From the NCBI RefSeq assembly GCF_000719865.1, contig NZ_JOID01000002.1, forward strand, positions 230,455-294,454: a stretch of DNA of 64,000 nt. The letters run 5' to 3'. The DNA comes from Streptomyces albus subsp. albus (GTDB lineage Bacteria > Actinomycetota > Actinomycetes > Streptomycetales > Streptomycetaceae). Below the pieces are notes generated by a model. That model saw only the letters and a program-made list of their open reading frames with translations. It was not told where the DNA came from and ran no database searches. Below are positions 1 through 8,159 of this stretch, in pieces; position 1 is the first letter of the stretch; each line of letters opens with the position of its first letter. A program made the position numbers and the translations under genes.

Positions 1-321
1 CTCCTCCACCTCGTCGATGGAGATCCCGGGGAGAGCGGTCACGTCCTGAATGGCGTCGCGGAGGGCGAGAAGCCCTCCCGTGTCGTCATCGGACTGATGG
101 GCGGTGACGGTGGGACTGCCGAGAAGACGTTCCAGTTCGGAGTCCAGGGCGGCGGCGATCGCACGGAGCGTCGTGAGGCGGGCGGATTGCCGTTGTCCCT
201 GCTCCAGTTTGCGGATGGTGTCCACATGGACCTCTGCTCGTGCAGCCAGCTCCTCCTGGGTGACGTCGCGGAATTCCCGCAGGGCGCGGATACGGTCGCC
301 GATACTGCTGGCTTTCACCAT
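1..321 (-). CDS. XRE-family HTH regulator (3' end outside window)
   Basis: Reading leftwards from the ATG at 321, the frame stays open to the window edge, giving 107 codons with no stop. The N-terminus (MVKASSIGDRIRALREF) leads into a classic helix-turn-helix: 'VTQEELAARAEVHVDTIRKLEQG' spans about residues 20-42, with the TQEEL, VD and KLEQG positions typical of the Cro/C1 fold. The rest is helical and acidic. It is likely a DNA-binding regulator. The C-terminal part that would define the subfamily is missing, so its signal is unknown. Confidence 0.85.
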   Translation of the reverse strand, partial: MVKASSIGDRIRALREFRDVTQEELAARAEVHVDTIRKLEQGQRQSARLTTLRAIAAALDSELERLLGSPTVTAHQSDDDTGGLLALRDAIQDVTALPGISIDEVEE

Positions 322-546
322 GGTTGACCCCCGGCCGGACGGTTCTTTTCCCTTCACGCTACGCGCGGGCGGAGCGGTTGGTCATGGAACAGGGGAAGAC
401 ATGCCCGGAGAAGGGAACAGCGTCAAGCGCGAGGCGATGCGGTCCGAGCCGGAAGCCGCCCCCGGCCCGTCCCTGGCCGCGTACGCCCTCCGGAGACACC
501 GCAACGCCGGTAACGCAGCCGGGCGGGCAGCCCGGGGCCAGGAGAC

Positions 547-882
547 TCAGCCCGTGCCAGAGGCGACGGGGCCGGCTGTCCGTGCGAGCGCATCCTTGCG
601 GGCCGCGAGCAGGAACAGGACGGCAGCGGCGGCGATGAAGCCGAAGCCGAGGATCATGCAGGTCATGACCGTCTCGTAGGAGGCGTCGGCGATCCGCGGG
701 ATGCTGTTGAGGAGCACGAGGGCGTAGCAGCACAGGAAGCCGTAGGCGCGAAGCCGCAGCCCGGCCTGCCGCTTCCGCATCGACGCCGGTATCCAGCCCG
801 ACAGCAGCGCCACCGGCACCGGCAGCATGAGCGCTGTCGACACGGCCGGCCCGATCCAGTGGTACACCGGATTGCCGTTCAT
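547..882 (-). CDS. Small integral membrane protein, unknown function
   Basis: A 111-residue hydrophobic protein starting MNGNPVYHWIG. About three membrane segments are visible: 'VSTALMLPVPVALLSGWI' near the N-terminus, 'YGFLCCYALVLLNSI' in the middle, and 'MTCMILGFGFIAAAAVLFLLAA' near the end. The tail is Arg/Lys/Ala-rich. I chose the ATG at 882 because GAAGGGGG precedes it by about 5 nt; an in-frame start at 942 would add a non-conserved-looking Arg-rich stretch. It lies 65 nt after the VOC gene on the same strand and may be co-transcribed. Function not recognised. Confidence 0.6.
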   Translation of the reverse strand: MNGNPVYHWIGPAVSTALMLPVPVALLSGWIPASMRKRQAGLRLRAYGFLCCYALVLLNSIPRIADASYETVMTCMILGFGFIAAAAVLFLLAARKDALARTAGPVASGTG

Positions 883-947
883 CCATGCCCCCTTCGTCGA
901 CGGTCGCCGGCCTGGAGAAGCCCGACGGGCTCGTCCATGCACGGCTA

Positions 948-1403
948 TCAGACCACGTCGAATTCGTTGCCCTCGGGGTCCTGCATGGCGGCGGCGTAGA
1001 GCCCCATGTCCGGCTCGTCCTTGATCCGCAGCACGGTGGCACCAGCTCTGACCAGCCGTTCCACCGTGGTCTTGACCCGCTGTGTGCGGATGTCCAAGGG
1101 GACGTCACGGCCACCGCCGACCTTGAGGTCGAAGTGCCACCGGTTCTTGGCGGCCTTCGGCTCCGGGACCTGCTGGAACCACACCCTCGGCCCACGCCCC
1201 GCGGGATCGGTGATCGACTCCGGGATGTCCCCGGCGCCGGCCGGCAACTCGGCCTCGGGAACCCCCATCGCCGCCCAGTAGGCACGCCACGTGGCGTGCC
1301 TGCCCGGCGGAGGCTCAGGAACGTAGCCCAGGGCCTCGGCCCAGAAGGTCACCATTCTCTGCGGATCGGAGCAGTCGATCGTCAGCTGCAGTGTCATCTC
1401 CAT
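948..1403 (-). CDS. VOC (glyoxalase/bleomycin-resistance fold) family protein
   Basis: A 151-residue protein with the paired beta-alpha-beta-beta-beta pattern of the vicinal oxygen chelate fold. The first module reads 'LQLTIDCSDPQRMVTFWAEALGY', the second 'WHFDLKVGG...VERLVRAGATVLR', and it ends in the hallmark 'MQDPEGNEFDVV'. The length fits single-domain VOC proteins. His and Glu in the second half (WHFDL, PEGNEF) are plausible metal ligands. The substrate is unknown; family members include lyases, dioxygenases and drug-binding proteins. An alternative start is the ATG at 1397. Confidence 0.85.
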   Translation of the reverse strand: MEMTLQLTIDCSDPQRMVTFWAEALGYVPEPPPGRHATWRAYWAAMGVPEAELPAGAGDIPESITDPAGRGPRVWFQQVPEPKAAKNRWHFDLKVGGGRDVPLDIRTQRVKTTVERLVRAGATVLRIKDEPDMGLYAAAMQDPEGNEFDVV

Positions 1404-1679
1404 CCGCGGAGCATCCCAGGCAGGTCTGACAGGCGATCCTTTTTCGCCGCGACAGGCCCTGGCGGGGGAGCGAACGAGTCCTGATCACGCCAACGGGGGC
1501 GGCGGCGCCGGTGCTTGTCTCGGTTCTCGCCCAGTGTCCCGGCGAGGGAAGCGGCTCGGCCGTGCGCCTGATCGAAGACGCGACGCGAGCGCCCCTGCCC
1601 GGAGCCGCGGCCGGCCTTCGCGATCAGCTCCTCCTTGTCCCGTGGATCCGCTGGAAGCGGAGAGCACCTGCGGCCGGCA

Positions 1680-2507
1680 TCAAGTCTCCCGCTCGTGCAG
1701 GAAATCGTCCCGGACGTCCTCCACGAAGGCGCGCATGGTGTCGCCGGCCAGGGCGGTGCCCGAGAAGCGCTCGAACTTGGCGGCGTACAGGGCCACATCC
1801 CTCGGGTCCGTCACGGTCATCTCGGCGTGCGTCGTCTCCACCGTCACCAGGCGGTCGTCGCGGATCACGAAGGAGTGGCCGGGCACATCCCGCTGTGGAA
1901 CGGCCAGGGGTACGACGCGGATGTCCACGTGCGGCAGCCGGGACAGCGAGATCAACCGGTCCAACTGTCCGGCCATCATGAGCGGCGGGAGGAGGCGCCA
2001 GCGCAGCACCGGCTCCGTGATGACGAAGCGCAGTTCCTTGCCGTGCTCGTACAACACCGTCTGCCGGGCGATCCGCGCACCGACCGTGCGGGACAACATC
2101 TCCTCGCCCAGTTCCTTGCCGGACAGGACGGCCCGCATGTACTCCGGGGTCTGGAGCAGGCCGGGGATCAGTGAGGGCTGGAAGAGGCGGAGCAGCGTCA
2201 TGGACTGCTCAAGAGCGCGGATCTGCTCCTGCTTGCGGTGGAAGCCCATCCGCCGGTAGAGCCTCCACGCCGTCGCCTCCGTGGCCTGCGCGCGGGCCGC
2301 GGCCATGTACTGGGACTTGACCTCTTCGGACACGCCGAGGGCGGTGAGAATGCGTTCCACGTCCGCCACGCTCGGCGCGACGCGGCCGTTCTCGATCTTG
2401 CTCAGCTTGCTCGTGGACATCACGGCGCCGCGGGCGACGGCCTTGGCCTCCTTGCCGGATGCCTGCCGAAGCGCCCGCAGTGCCGCGCCCAGCTCTGCCC
2501 GGTTCAC
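1680..2507 (-). CDS. XRE regulator with C-terminal DUF5753 sensor domain
   Basis: About 275 residues. The N-terminal HTH is clear ('VARGAVMSTSKLSKIENGRVAPSVADVERILTALGV'). The C-terminal domain has DUF5753 hallmarks: 'FQPSLIPGLLQTPEYMRAVL', 'RQTVLYEHGKELRFVITEPVLRWRL', 'VDIRVVPLAVPQRDVPGHSFVIRDD'. Such proteins are abundant in Streptomyces and are usually transcriptional regulators paired with a small partner gene. I chose the GTG at 2507 because it overlaps the upstream DUF6879 stop as GTGA; a GTG at 2531 would add eight residues. It is the third gene of an overlapping minus-strand set. Confidence 0.9.
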   Translation of the reverse strand: MNRAELGAALRALRQASGKEAKAVARGAVMSTSKLSKIENGRVAPSVADVERILTALGVSEEVKSQYMAAARAQATEATAWRLYRRMGFHRKQEQIRALEQSMTLLRLFQPSLIPGLLQTPEYMRAVLSGKELGEEMLSRTVGARIARQTVLYEHGKELRFVITEPVLRWRLLPPLMMAGQLDRLISLSRLPHVDIRVVPLAVPQRDVPGHSFVIRDDRLVTVETTHAEMTVTDPRDVALYAAKFERFSGTALAGDTMRAFVEDVRDDFLHERET

Positions 2508-3049
2508 TCCGTCCCGTGCTTCTCCCACCACTTGGTGAACGGCACCGACTGGGCCAGGGCCACCTTCCGGTAGGTGGTGAACTCGGATTCCACCTCTCCT
2601 GCTGATGCCTCTGTGGCCGGCCGGAACGCCGGGCCGAGAAAGGCCCCGGCCTCGTCGTAGTTCAGGACGACCGGGTCGCGACCGTCGAACAGCCAGAAGT
2701 CCGGCGCTCCCGCCAACGGATTCGGACGGTCGGTCGTGTCGAGGATGAAGAACTCCTCCCCGGCCGCCATGTTCGTCAGATAGCCCCAGCCCAGCTCGTA
2801 CCGGAGATACGGGGTCAGCGGCCGGGACAGCACATGCACGCGCAGCATGCGCTTACCGCTCTCCGTCGCGCGGCGCACCGTCTTGAGCCAGGCGGCGTTG
2901 TACCCCTCCGGCTTGGGTTCCCCCGCCAGGAAGGCCCGGTAGGCGTCCGAGTTGCCGGACTGCCCGTAGTCGTCGAGGGTCTCCAACCGGAACGCCTCCA
3001 CCTCGAAGGAGGAGAAGCGGGCGGCCAGGTCGTCAGATGCGCTGATCAC
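2504..3049 (-). CDS. DUF6879 family protein
   Basis: A 181-residue protein, (V)ISASDDLAARFSSFEVEAFRLETLDDYG..., with conserved-looking aromatic and acidic segments: 'FLAGEPKPEGYNAAWLKTVRRATESGKRMLRVHVLSRPLTPYLRYELGWGY', 'AAGEEFFILDT', 'DFWLFDGRDPVVLNYDEAG'. This matches DUF6879, found next to XRE-DUF5753 regulators in actinomycetes; the biochemical role is unknown. The GTG start at 3049 has GGAAGG about 6 nt upstream. It overlaps the upstream small gene by 17 nt and the downstream regulator by 4 nt, implying translational coupling. Confidence 0.85.
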   Translation of the reverse strand: MISASDDLAARFSSFEVEAFRLETLDDYGQSGNSDAYRAFLAGEPKPEGYNAAWLKTVRRATESGKRMLRVHVLSRPLTPYLRYELGWGYLTNMAAGEEFFILDTTDRPNPLAGAPDFWLFDGRDPVVLNYDEAGAFLGPAFRPATEASAGEVESEFTTYRKVALAQSVPFTKWWEKHGTE

Positions 3050-3218
3050 GGAGAACCTTCCGGAGGAGTTCCACGGGGATCTCGACGACGGTCTCGTGTG
3101 CGGGCAGCGCCAGTCCGTGATCGAGCGGAGTTTCTCCCCGTACGAGGATGGTGTCCCGGTCCGTCGCGTAGAGCGTCGGGCAGTCCCCGTTCTCACAGGT
3201 GCTGGCCAGTTTGGTCAT
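3033..3218 (-). CDS. Small acidic protein heading the DUF6879/XRE operon
   Basis: A 61-residue protein (MTKLASTCENGDCPTLYATD...LLRKVLRDQRI) with a Cys-x4-Cys pair near the N-terminus and a hydrophobic, charged tail. GAGGGGG lies 10 nt before the ATG at 3218, or about 4 nt before an alternative GTG at 3224. It overlaps the DUF6879 start by 17 nt, so the three genes appear coupled. Small partners of XRE-DUF5753 regulators often act as regulatory accessories, but I cannot assign it to a named family. Confidence 0.65.
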   Translation of the reverse strand: MTKLASTCENGDCPTLYATDRDTILVRGETPLDHGLALPAHETVVEIPVELLRKVLRDQRI

Positions 3219-3393
3219 GCGCACGATGCCCCCTCGGTCGAGTCGCGGTCTGTCTACCCGATGCTCATGGGGGCTTACGCGGAGGAGCAGCAAGACTCTG
3301 TTGCCGGAACGGGAAATCGACCCTCCGGGGCCGGGCATCGCGACGGCCCCGTCCAGGAACACCGGGCTCGCCGGACCGGCGCGGTGCCGCACC

Positions 3394-3756
3394 CTACGCG
3401 GGGTCGGGCCCGTCAAGGAAGCGGAGCAGTACGGCGGCCTCCGCGCGGAGGCGGGCGGCGCGGTCGGCCTGCGCCGGTGCGGTCAACTGCGCTGCCGCCG
3501 CCAGCCGTTCGGCGGCCTCGGCGCGGACGACGTCCACCACACCGCCCTCGCTCAGCTCACGCCGCACCGCCTCGGTCGTACCCGCCCCGACCGGTGACTC
3601 CTCCAGGGACCCGCCACGGAGCGCGGCCTCGCCCACGGGCACCGCCTCGGCGTTGTCCAGCGCGGCGAGCGTGGTGCGCAGCGCGCTCACCGCCGCCTTG
3701 TCGCGGGCACGCATCGCTTCGGGCAGGGCTTGGCGCATACGGAGACGTAAAGACAT
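3394..3756 (-). CDS. GatB/YqeY domain-containing protein
   Basis: A 120-residue protein starting MSLRLRMRQALPEAMRARDKAAVSALRTTLAALDNAEAV, the typical YqeY N-terminal helix pair ('AMRARDKAAVSALR'). The C-terminal helical part is Ala/Arg-rich ('RRELSEGGVVDVVRAEAAERLAAAAQL'). It is shorter than the usual 145-155 residue YqeY. The fold is shared with the tRNA-interacting tail of GatB; the cellular role is not established. The ATG at 3756 fits because upstream codons lose the coding bias. Confidence 0.75.
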   Translation of the reverse strand: MSLRLRMRQALPEAMRARDKAAVSALRTTLAALDNAEAVPVGEAALRGGSLEESPVGAGTTEAVRRELSEGGVVDVVRAEAAERLAAAAQLTAPAQADRAARLRAEAAVLLRFLDGPDPA

Positions 3757-4024
3757 GGCAGCGACCCTATGGACGGGCCCCCGGCCACCACAACGCGATA
3801 TACCCGGAGTGCCGCGCCCGCTCCGGGCCGGGACCCCGATGGTCCCTCGTCCAGTGCCCGCGCGGCCGCGGCGTGCGCCGGCCCGTCTCCTCCGCCCCCG
3901 TTGGAGTGAACAGGACGTCCCGGAGGCCGCCACCCCCGATTCCCCCGCCCGGGACCAGCGCCGGACCCTCCGGATTCGAGCACGCTTTCGGTACCGGGTG
4001 GCCGTACCGACCAGAATGGCGGGC

Positions 4025-4642
4025 ATGGGGAAAACTTACGAACGCATAGACGGAAGGCTGCGCGCCTTCATCGAGGCACAACCCGTCTTCTTCACGGCGA
4101 CCGCGCCGCTGGACGGCGACGGCACGGTCAACCTGTCACCCAAGGGCGTCACCGGTTCCTTCGCCGTGCTCGACGAACACACGGTCGCCTACCTCGACTT
4201 CGCCGGCAGCAACGCCGAGACCGTCGCCCACCTGCGCGAGAACGGCCGGATCACCCTGATGTGGTGTGCCTTCCAGGGCCCGCCGAACATCGTGCGCGTC
4301 CACGGCCGAGGCGAGCCGGTCTTCCGCGACGACCCGCGCTTCGAGGAACTGCTCACGCACTTCCCGGACGTCGACCCCGCGCCGCACGGGCTGCGCGCCG
4401 TCATCGTCGTGACGGCCTCCCTCATCCGCGACACCTGCGGTTACGCCGTTCCCTTCATGGCCTACGAAGGCGAGCGCGACCTGCACCGCAAGCGTTTCGA
4501 GCGGGAGGACGACGCCTCCCTGTCCCGGTACTTCGAGAAGAAGGAGCACATCGCGGCCAGCATCGACGGCCTTCCCGGCCTGCCGCTTCCGCTGCCGCCC
4601 CGGAGTGCCCGGGATCCCCGGGAGGCGGCCCCGCAGGCGTAG
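4025..4642 (+). CDS. Pyridoxamine 5'-phosphate oxidase-fold protein
   Basis: About 205 residues (MGKTYERIDGRLRAFIEAQPVFFTATAPL...). The N-terminal half is a split-barrel flavin/F420-binding fold: 'VFFTATAPLDGDGTVNLSPKGVTGSFAVLDEHTVAYLDFAGSNAETVAHLRENGRITLMWCAF' contains the expected strand order and a phosphate-binding-like SPKG. The C-terminal part ('DLHRKRFEREDDASLSRYFEKKEHIAASIDG') is typical of a PNPOx-like subfamily in actinobacteria. The substrate is unknown. A second in-frame ATG lies at 4016. It runs divergently from the YqeY-like gene. Confidence 0.83.
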   Translation: MGKTYERIDGRLRAFIEAQPVFFTATAPLDGDGTVNLSPKGVTGSFAVLDEHTVAYLDFAGSNAETVAHLRENGRITLMWCAFQGPPNIVRVHGRGEPVFRDDPRFEELLTHFPDVDPAPHGLRAVIVVTASLIRDTCGYAVPFMAYEGERDLHRKRFEREDDASLSRYFEKKEHIAASIDGLPGLPLPLPPRSARDPREAAPQA

Positions 4643-4749
4643 TCCTCGTCCGGTCCGGGCCCGGGCGGTCCGGGCAGCGAAGCGGCCCGCCGGCCGCCCC
4701 CGTGAACCGGGGGCGGCCGACGGGCCGTTGTCGCGCCGCGGCGCGGGAC

Positions 4750-5646
4750 TCAGTCGTGCGGGACGACCGCGACCGGGACCGAGCAGTGGTGCAGCACCGC
4801 GTGGGCCACGGAGCCGAGGTGGGTCCCCACCGGCGAGCGGCGGATACGGCGGCCGATGACGACCAGGGAGGCGTCGCAGCCCGACTCCAGCAGATGGTCG
4901 GCCGGCTTGCCGATGACCGCCTGCGCCTCCACCTCGACCCCGGGGAACTTCTGCCGCCAGGTGCGCAGGATGTCCGCCAGCTCGCTCGACCGGCGCTCGC
5001 CGGTCTCGGCCTCGCGCACCGCGGCGGCGTCGGGGAGGTCGCCCTGGAGCGGCAGGCTCCAGCCGTGCACCACGCGGAGCCGGGTGCCGCGCCGCGCGGC
5101 GGTGTCGAAGGCGAACTCCAGCAGTTCGTCACTGGGGTTGGACAGGTCCAGCCCGAGGACCACGTCCTTGTACGGAGTGGCGGTGGAGGCCTGCCCCGCC
5201 GCGTCCGCCCGGTGCTCGTCGCCCGCCTGCTCCCCGGCCCGTACGAGGACGACCGGCCGGCGGGCGTGGGCCGCGGTGGACAGGCCGACCGAGCCCACCA
5301 TGAAGCCGGTCAGGCCCTTGAGCCCGCGGGAGCCGAGGACCAGCAGCTCCGACTCGTCCGCGACGAGCGGCAGCACCTCGGCCGGGTGGCCCCTGAGCTG
5401 GTCCCGGCTGATCTCCAGGTCCGGGTGGCGGGCGGCGAGTTCCTCGGTGGCCTCGCGCGGGATGCGCTCGGCCCAGTGGCGCTGGACCTCGGCGTTGGTG
5501 TGCGGCGGCAGCGGGTAGGGCAGCGGCTCCCAGACGTGGACGACGCGCAGCGGCAGTCCGCGGAGCTCAGCCTCGCGGGCCGCCCAGTCGGCGGCGGCGA
5601 CGCTCTCGCGGGAGCCGTCGAGACCGAGGGTGACGGGACGGGACAT
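4750..5646 (-). CDS. Universal stress protein, tandem UspA domains
   Basis: A 298-residue protein with two UspA repeats. Repeat one starts 'PVTLGLDGSRESVAAADWAAREAEL' and ends with the ATP-binding signature 'LLVLGSRGLKGLTGFMVGSVGLSTAAHARRPVVLV'. Repeat two starts 'DVVLGLDLSNPSDELLEFAFDTA' and ends 'LVVIGRRIRRSPVGTHLGSVAHAVLHHCSVPVAVV'. The ATG at 5646 follows GGAGG by 8 nt. In actinobacteria such tandem Usps are typical members of Dos-type hypoxia regulons, consistent with its GAPDH, DoxX and CBS neighbours. It lies downstream of gap on the same strand, separated by two strong hairpins. Confidence 0.93.
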   Translation of the reverse strand: MSRPVTLGLDGSRESVAAADWAAREAELRGLPLRVVHVWEPLPYPLPPHTNAEVQRHWAERIPREATEELAARHPDLEISRDQLRGHPAEVLPLVADESELLVLGSRGLKGLTGFMVGSVGLSTAAHARRPVVLVRAGEQAGDEHRADAAGQASTATPYKDVVLGLDLSNPSDELLEFAFDTAARRGTRLRVVHGWSLPLQGDLPDAAAVREAETGERRSSELADILRTWRQKFPGVEVEAQAVIGKPADHLLESGCDASLVVIGRRIRRSPVGTHLGSVAHAVLHHCSVPVAVVPHD

Positions 5647-5774
5647 GGTGGCTACCTCCAGGGATTCGAACGCCGTGGTGACGTCCTTGCTTCGGTTACA
5701 TACTCGCAGGTAGCAAACGGCTGCCGGAGGGCCGCAAGTCCCGGTCGTGGCACCGGCGGTCCCGGAACGGGCCG

Positions 5775-5811
5775 GGCCCTTCCGCGCCGGGTGCGGCGGT
5801 GCGGAAGGGCC
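5775..5811. terminator. Stem-loop between usp and gap
   Basis: An 11-bp perfect inverted repeat (GGCCCTTCCGC and GCGGAAGGGCC) with a 15-nt loop. It lies between the minus-strand GAPDH and Usp genes. It could terminate or process the gap transcript, or attenuate usp expression. No T-tract is visible. Confidence 0.5.
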
Positions 5812-5872
5812 GAGGGGCGCGGGCGGCCGGTGACGGCGCACCGGCCCGACGGCTGGACGGGGCCGGACGGGG

Positions 5873-5908
5873 CCGGGCCGGGGGCACCCCGGGGTGCCCC
5901 CGGCCCGG
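5873..5908 (-). terminator. gap: Strong hairpin just after gap
   Basis: A perfect 18+18 inverted repeat beginning CCGGGCCGGGGGCACCCC. It lies 9 nt beyond the gap stop codon on the minus strand. The stability and position indicate the gap transcription terminator, of the T-less kind usual in high-GC actinomycetes. Confidence 0.75.
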
Positions 5909-5916
5909 CGCGGCCG

Positions 5917-6930
5917 TCAGAGCCGGGCGGCCACGTACTCCGTGAGGTCCAGCAGCCGGTTGCTGTAACCCCACTCGTTGTCGTACCAGCCGAAGACCTT
6001 GACCAGTTCGCCGCGCGCCTGCGTGAGCGGGGCGTCCACGACGCAGGAGGCCGGGTCGCCGACGATGTCGCGGGAGACGATCGGCGCCGTGCTCACCCGC
6101 AGCACGCCCGCCAGCGCGCCCTCGGCCGCCTCGGCGAACGCCTCGTTGATCTCCTCGGCGGTGGTCTCGCGGCGCAGCACCAGCGCCAGGTCGGTGAGCG
6201 AGCCGTCCTCGACGGGGACGCGGACGGCGATGCCGTCCAGGACCCCGGCCAGCTCGGGCAGGACCAGGCCGACGGCGCGGGCGGCGCCGGTGGACGTCGG
6301 GATGATGCTCACGGCGGCCGTGCGGGCGCGGCGCAGGTCCTTGTGCGGACTGTCCAGCACCGACTGGTCGTTGGTGTAGCCGTGGATGGTCGTCATCAGC
6401 CCCTTGACGATGCCGAAGCGTTCGTGGAGCACCTTGACCATCGGGACCACGCAGTTGGTGGTGCAGGAGGCGTTGGAGACGATCTCGTGCCGCTCGGGGT
6501 CGTAGTCCGTCTCGTTGACGCCCATGACGATCGTGGCGTCCACGTCCTTGCCGGGCGCGGAGAGCAGCACCTTGCGGGCGCCGGCCTTGAGGTGGCGGGC
6601 GATCTCCTCGCGGGTGCGGAAGCGGCCGGTGGCCTCGATGACGATGTCCACGCCGTGCTCGGCCCAGGCCAGTTCGGCCGGGTCGCGCTCGGCGGTGACG
6701 GCGATGCGGTGGCCGTCCACGGTGATCGAGTCGTCGTCGTGCGCGACGGGGCGGCCGAGCCGGCCGTAGGTGGAGTCGTACTCCAGGAGGTGGGCGAGGG
6801 TCGCCGTCGGCGCGATGTCGTTGATGGCCACCACCTCGACCGGTGTGGTGTCGTCCGTCCGCCCCAGGGCGCTGCGCAGGTAGTTGCGCCCGATGCGGCC
6901 GAATCCGTTGATGCCTACCCGTACGGTCAT
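5917..6930 (-). CDS. gap: Glyceraldehyde-3-phosphate dehydrogenase, type I
   Basis: A 337-residue protein that reversibly oxidises and phosphorylates glyceraldehyde 3-phosphate with NAD(P)+. The Rossmann motif GINGFGRIGR is at residues 6-15. The catalytic cysteine is Cys156 in 'SNASCTTNC'. The C-terminal 'WYDNEWGYSNRLLDL' is family-typical. GGAGG lies 8 nt before the ATG at 6930. It sits between a Usp and a DoxX gene rather than in a gap-pgk-tpiA operon, so it is probably a second, condition-specific GAPDH serving fermentative or hypoxic metabolism. Confidence 0.97.
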   Translation of the reverse strand: MTVRVGINGFGRIGRNYLRSALGRTDDTTPVEVVAINDIAPTATLAHLLEYDSTYGRLGRPVAHDDDSITVDGHRIAVTAERDPAELAWAEHGVDIVIEATGRFRTREEIARHLKAGARKVLLSAPGKDVDATIVMGVNETDYDPERHEIVSNASCTTNCVVPMVKVLHERFGIVKGLMTTIHGYTNDQSVLDSPHKDLRRARTAAVSIIPTSTGAARAVGLVLPELAGVLDGIAVRVPVEDGSLTDLALVLRRETTAEEINEAFAEAAEGALAGVLRVSTAPIVSRDIVGDPASCVVDAPLTQARGELVKVFGWYDNEWGYSNRLLDLTEYVAARL

Positions 6931-7075
6931 GGTCCGTTCCTCCGGAACGTGTGCTGGCGGTGGTGTGGTGACGGCGGTGCGGGCGCCCGGTACGAAAGCC
7001 GGGTCCGGACACCCGGCCGGGCCGGCGGTGCTGGGCGCCGGCCCGGTCGGAGCTTTCGCGCCGCGGCTCATGAGG

Positions 7076-7687
7076 TCAGAGGAGCCAGCGGTTCTTGCGG
7101 ACGAGGGGGAGTTCGGCCCACTTGCGGCCCAGGCCCCAGGTGTTGCCGGCGTAGGCGGCGGCGAGGGCTATCAGGACCAGCGCGTAGATGAGGTGGTAGT
7201 CGGCCACGGGGTTGGTCGACATGCTCGGCGCGCCGTTCGAGAGGTGTTGTGCGAGTGGCCATTCGGCCGCCCACATCAGCATCATCATCAGGGAGCCGGC
7301 GGCCGCGGTCAGCCGCAGTGCCACACCGCTGAGGAGCGCGACGCCGATGCCCAGCAGGCCCAGCATGAACAGCCAGTTCGCCCAGCCGGCGCCGGCGATG
7401 TCGTGGAAGAAGGACTCCAGCGGTCCGACGGCGACGTGGCTCAGGAAGCCCTCGGTGGGCGATCCGCCATCGATCCAGCCCTTGCCCGCGGGGGTGGCGT
7501 AGCCCCAGCCGAAGGTCTTGTCGAGGAAGGCCCACAGGAAGACGAAGCCGGTCACGATCCGGACGATCGCGAAGGCCTTCGCCCCGGCCGGGGTCATCAC
7601 GGCGCCGTGCTCCGGAGCGGTCTGGGCCGCCCGCTGGGACGGGACCTGCATGCTGTGGTTCAGACGGGGTTCCTGCATGACGGCCAT
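7076..7687 (-). CDS. DoxX-like membrane protein
   Basis: A 203-residue protein with a hydrophilic 35-residue N-terminus and about four membrane segments: 'AFAIVRIVTGFVFLWAFLDKTFGWGY', 'WANWLFMLGLLGIGVALLSGVALRL', 'TAAAGSLMMMLMWAAEWPL', 'LIYALVLIALAAAYAGNTWGLGRKW'. The pattern matches DoxX/TQO small-subunit-like proteins linked to quinone or thiosulfate redox at the membrane. The ATG at 7687 is preceded by AAGGAG with 6-nt spacing. It diverges from the CBS gene across a 472-nt region with two copies of the cluster palindrome. Confidence 0.88.
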   Translation of the reverse strand: MAVMQEPRLNHSMQVPSQRAAQTAPEHGAVMTPAGAKAFAIVRIVTGFVFLWAFLDKTFGWGYATPAGKGWIDGGSPTEGFLSHVAVGPLESFFHDIAGAGWANWLFMLGLLGIGVALLSGVALRLTAAAGSLMMMLMWAAEWPLAQHLSNGAPSMSTNPVADYHLIYALVLIALAAAYAGNTWGLGRKWAELPLVRKNRWLL

Positions 7688-7812
7688 GACGCGCTCCTTG
7701 ACTCGGGGTGGACCCTTCCGGGTGTCTCCCGTCCGGTGGCTCCCGGTCGGGTGATGCTTCAACCATGGCGCCTCGGACCGGTGTGCGACCGGTGCCGAAA
7801 GACCGCCTCGTA

Positions 7813-7828
7813 CGGGCCCAACGGCCCC
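7813..7828. promoter_or_regulatory. Candidate Dos/Osd-type regulator box (imperfect)
   Basis: CGGGCCCAACGGCCCC matches the window motif GGGRCCG-N2-CGGYCCY in its right half and most of its left half. It is about 125 nt upstream of the DoxX start. The 472-nt DoxX/CBS intergenic region (7688-8159) holds no convincing gene; its visible content is GC-rich repeats and the two boxes. Confidence 0.45.
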
Positions 7829-7964
7829 GGTTTCCCGGGCCCCTTGGACGCCGGGCGGCCCGGGGCGGTCCGAGGCCGGGGAGCCGGCGGGGCCCGGCCG
7901 CGGAGGGTCCCGGGAGAGGTCCCGGTGAGGCCCCTGCCGGAGCGCCGTACGGCCCGGGCCCCGG

Positions 7965-7980
7965 GGGGCCGAACGGCCCC
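7965..7980. promoter_or_regulatory. Candidate Dos/Osd-type regulator box (palindrome)
   Basis: GGGGCCGAACGGCCCC has perfectly complementary 7-nt arms around AA, about 180 nt upstream of the CBS gene at 8160. Its architecture (GGG..C arms around a 2-nt A/T centre) recalls the mycobacterial DosR box, GGGACT-WW-AGTCCC. Similar sites occur at 9881, 18953 and 22069. Confidence 0.5.
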
Positions 7981-8159
7981 GTGACCGGCCCGGGCAGCCC
8001 CTGTGACAGGCCGGTGGCCGGACGGATCGTGGAATCGCGACCCGTGGCCGCGCCACCCGCGTCCGGCACACCGCCGGCGGCGGGCGGGCGGGACGAGCCG
8101 GACGAAGGAACCAGCGCACCGGACCGGCCCGCCGGGGACCGGGAGAAGAGGAGATGGCC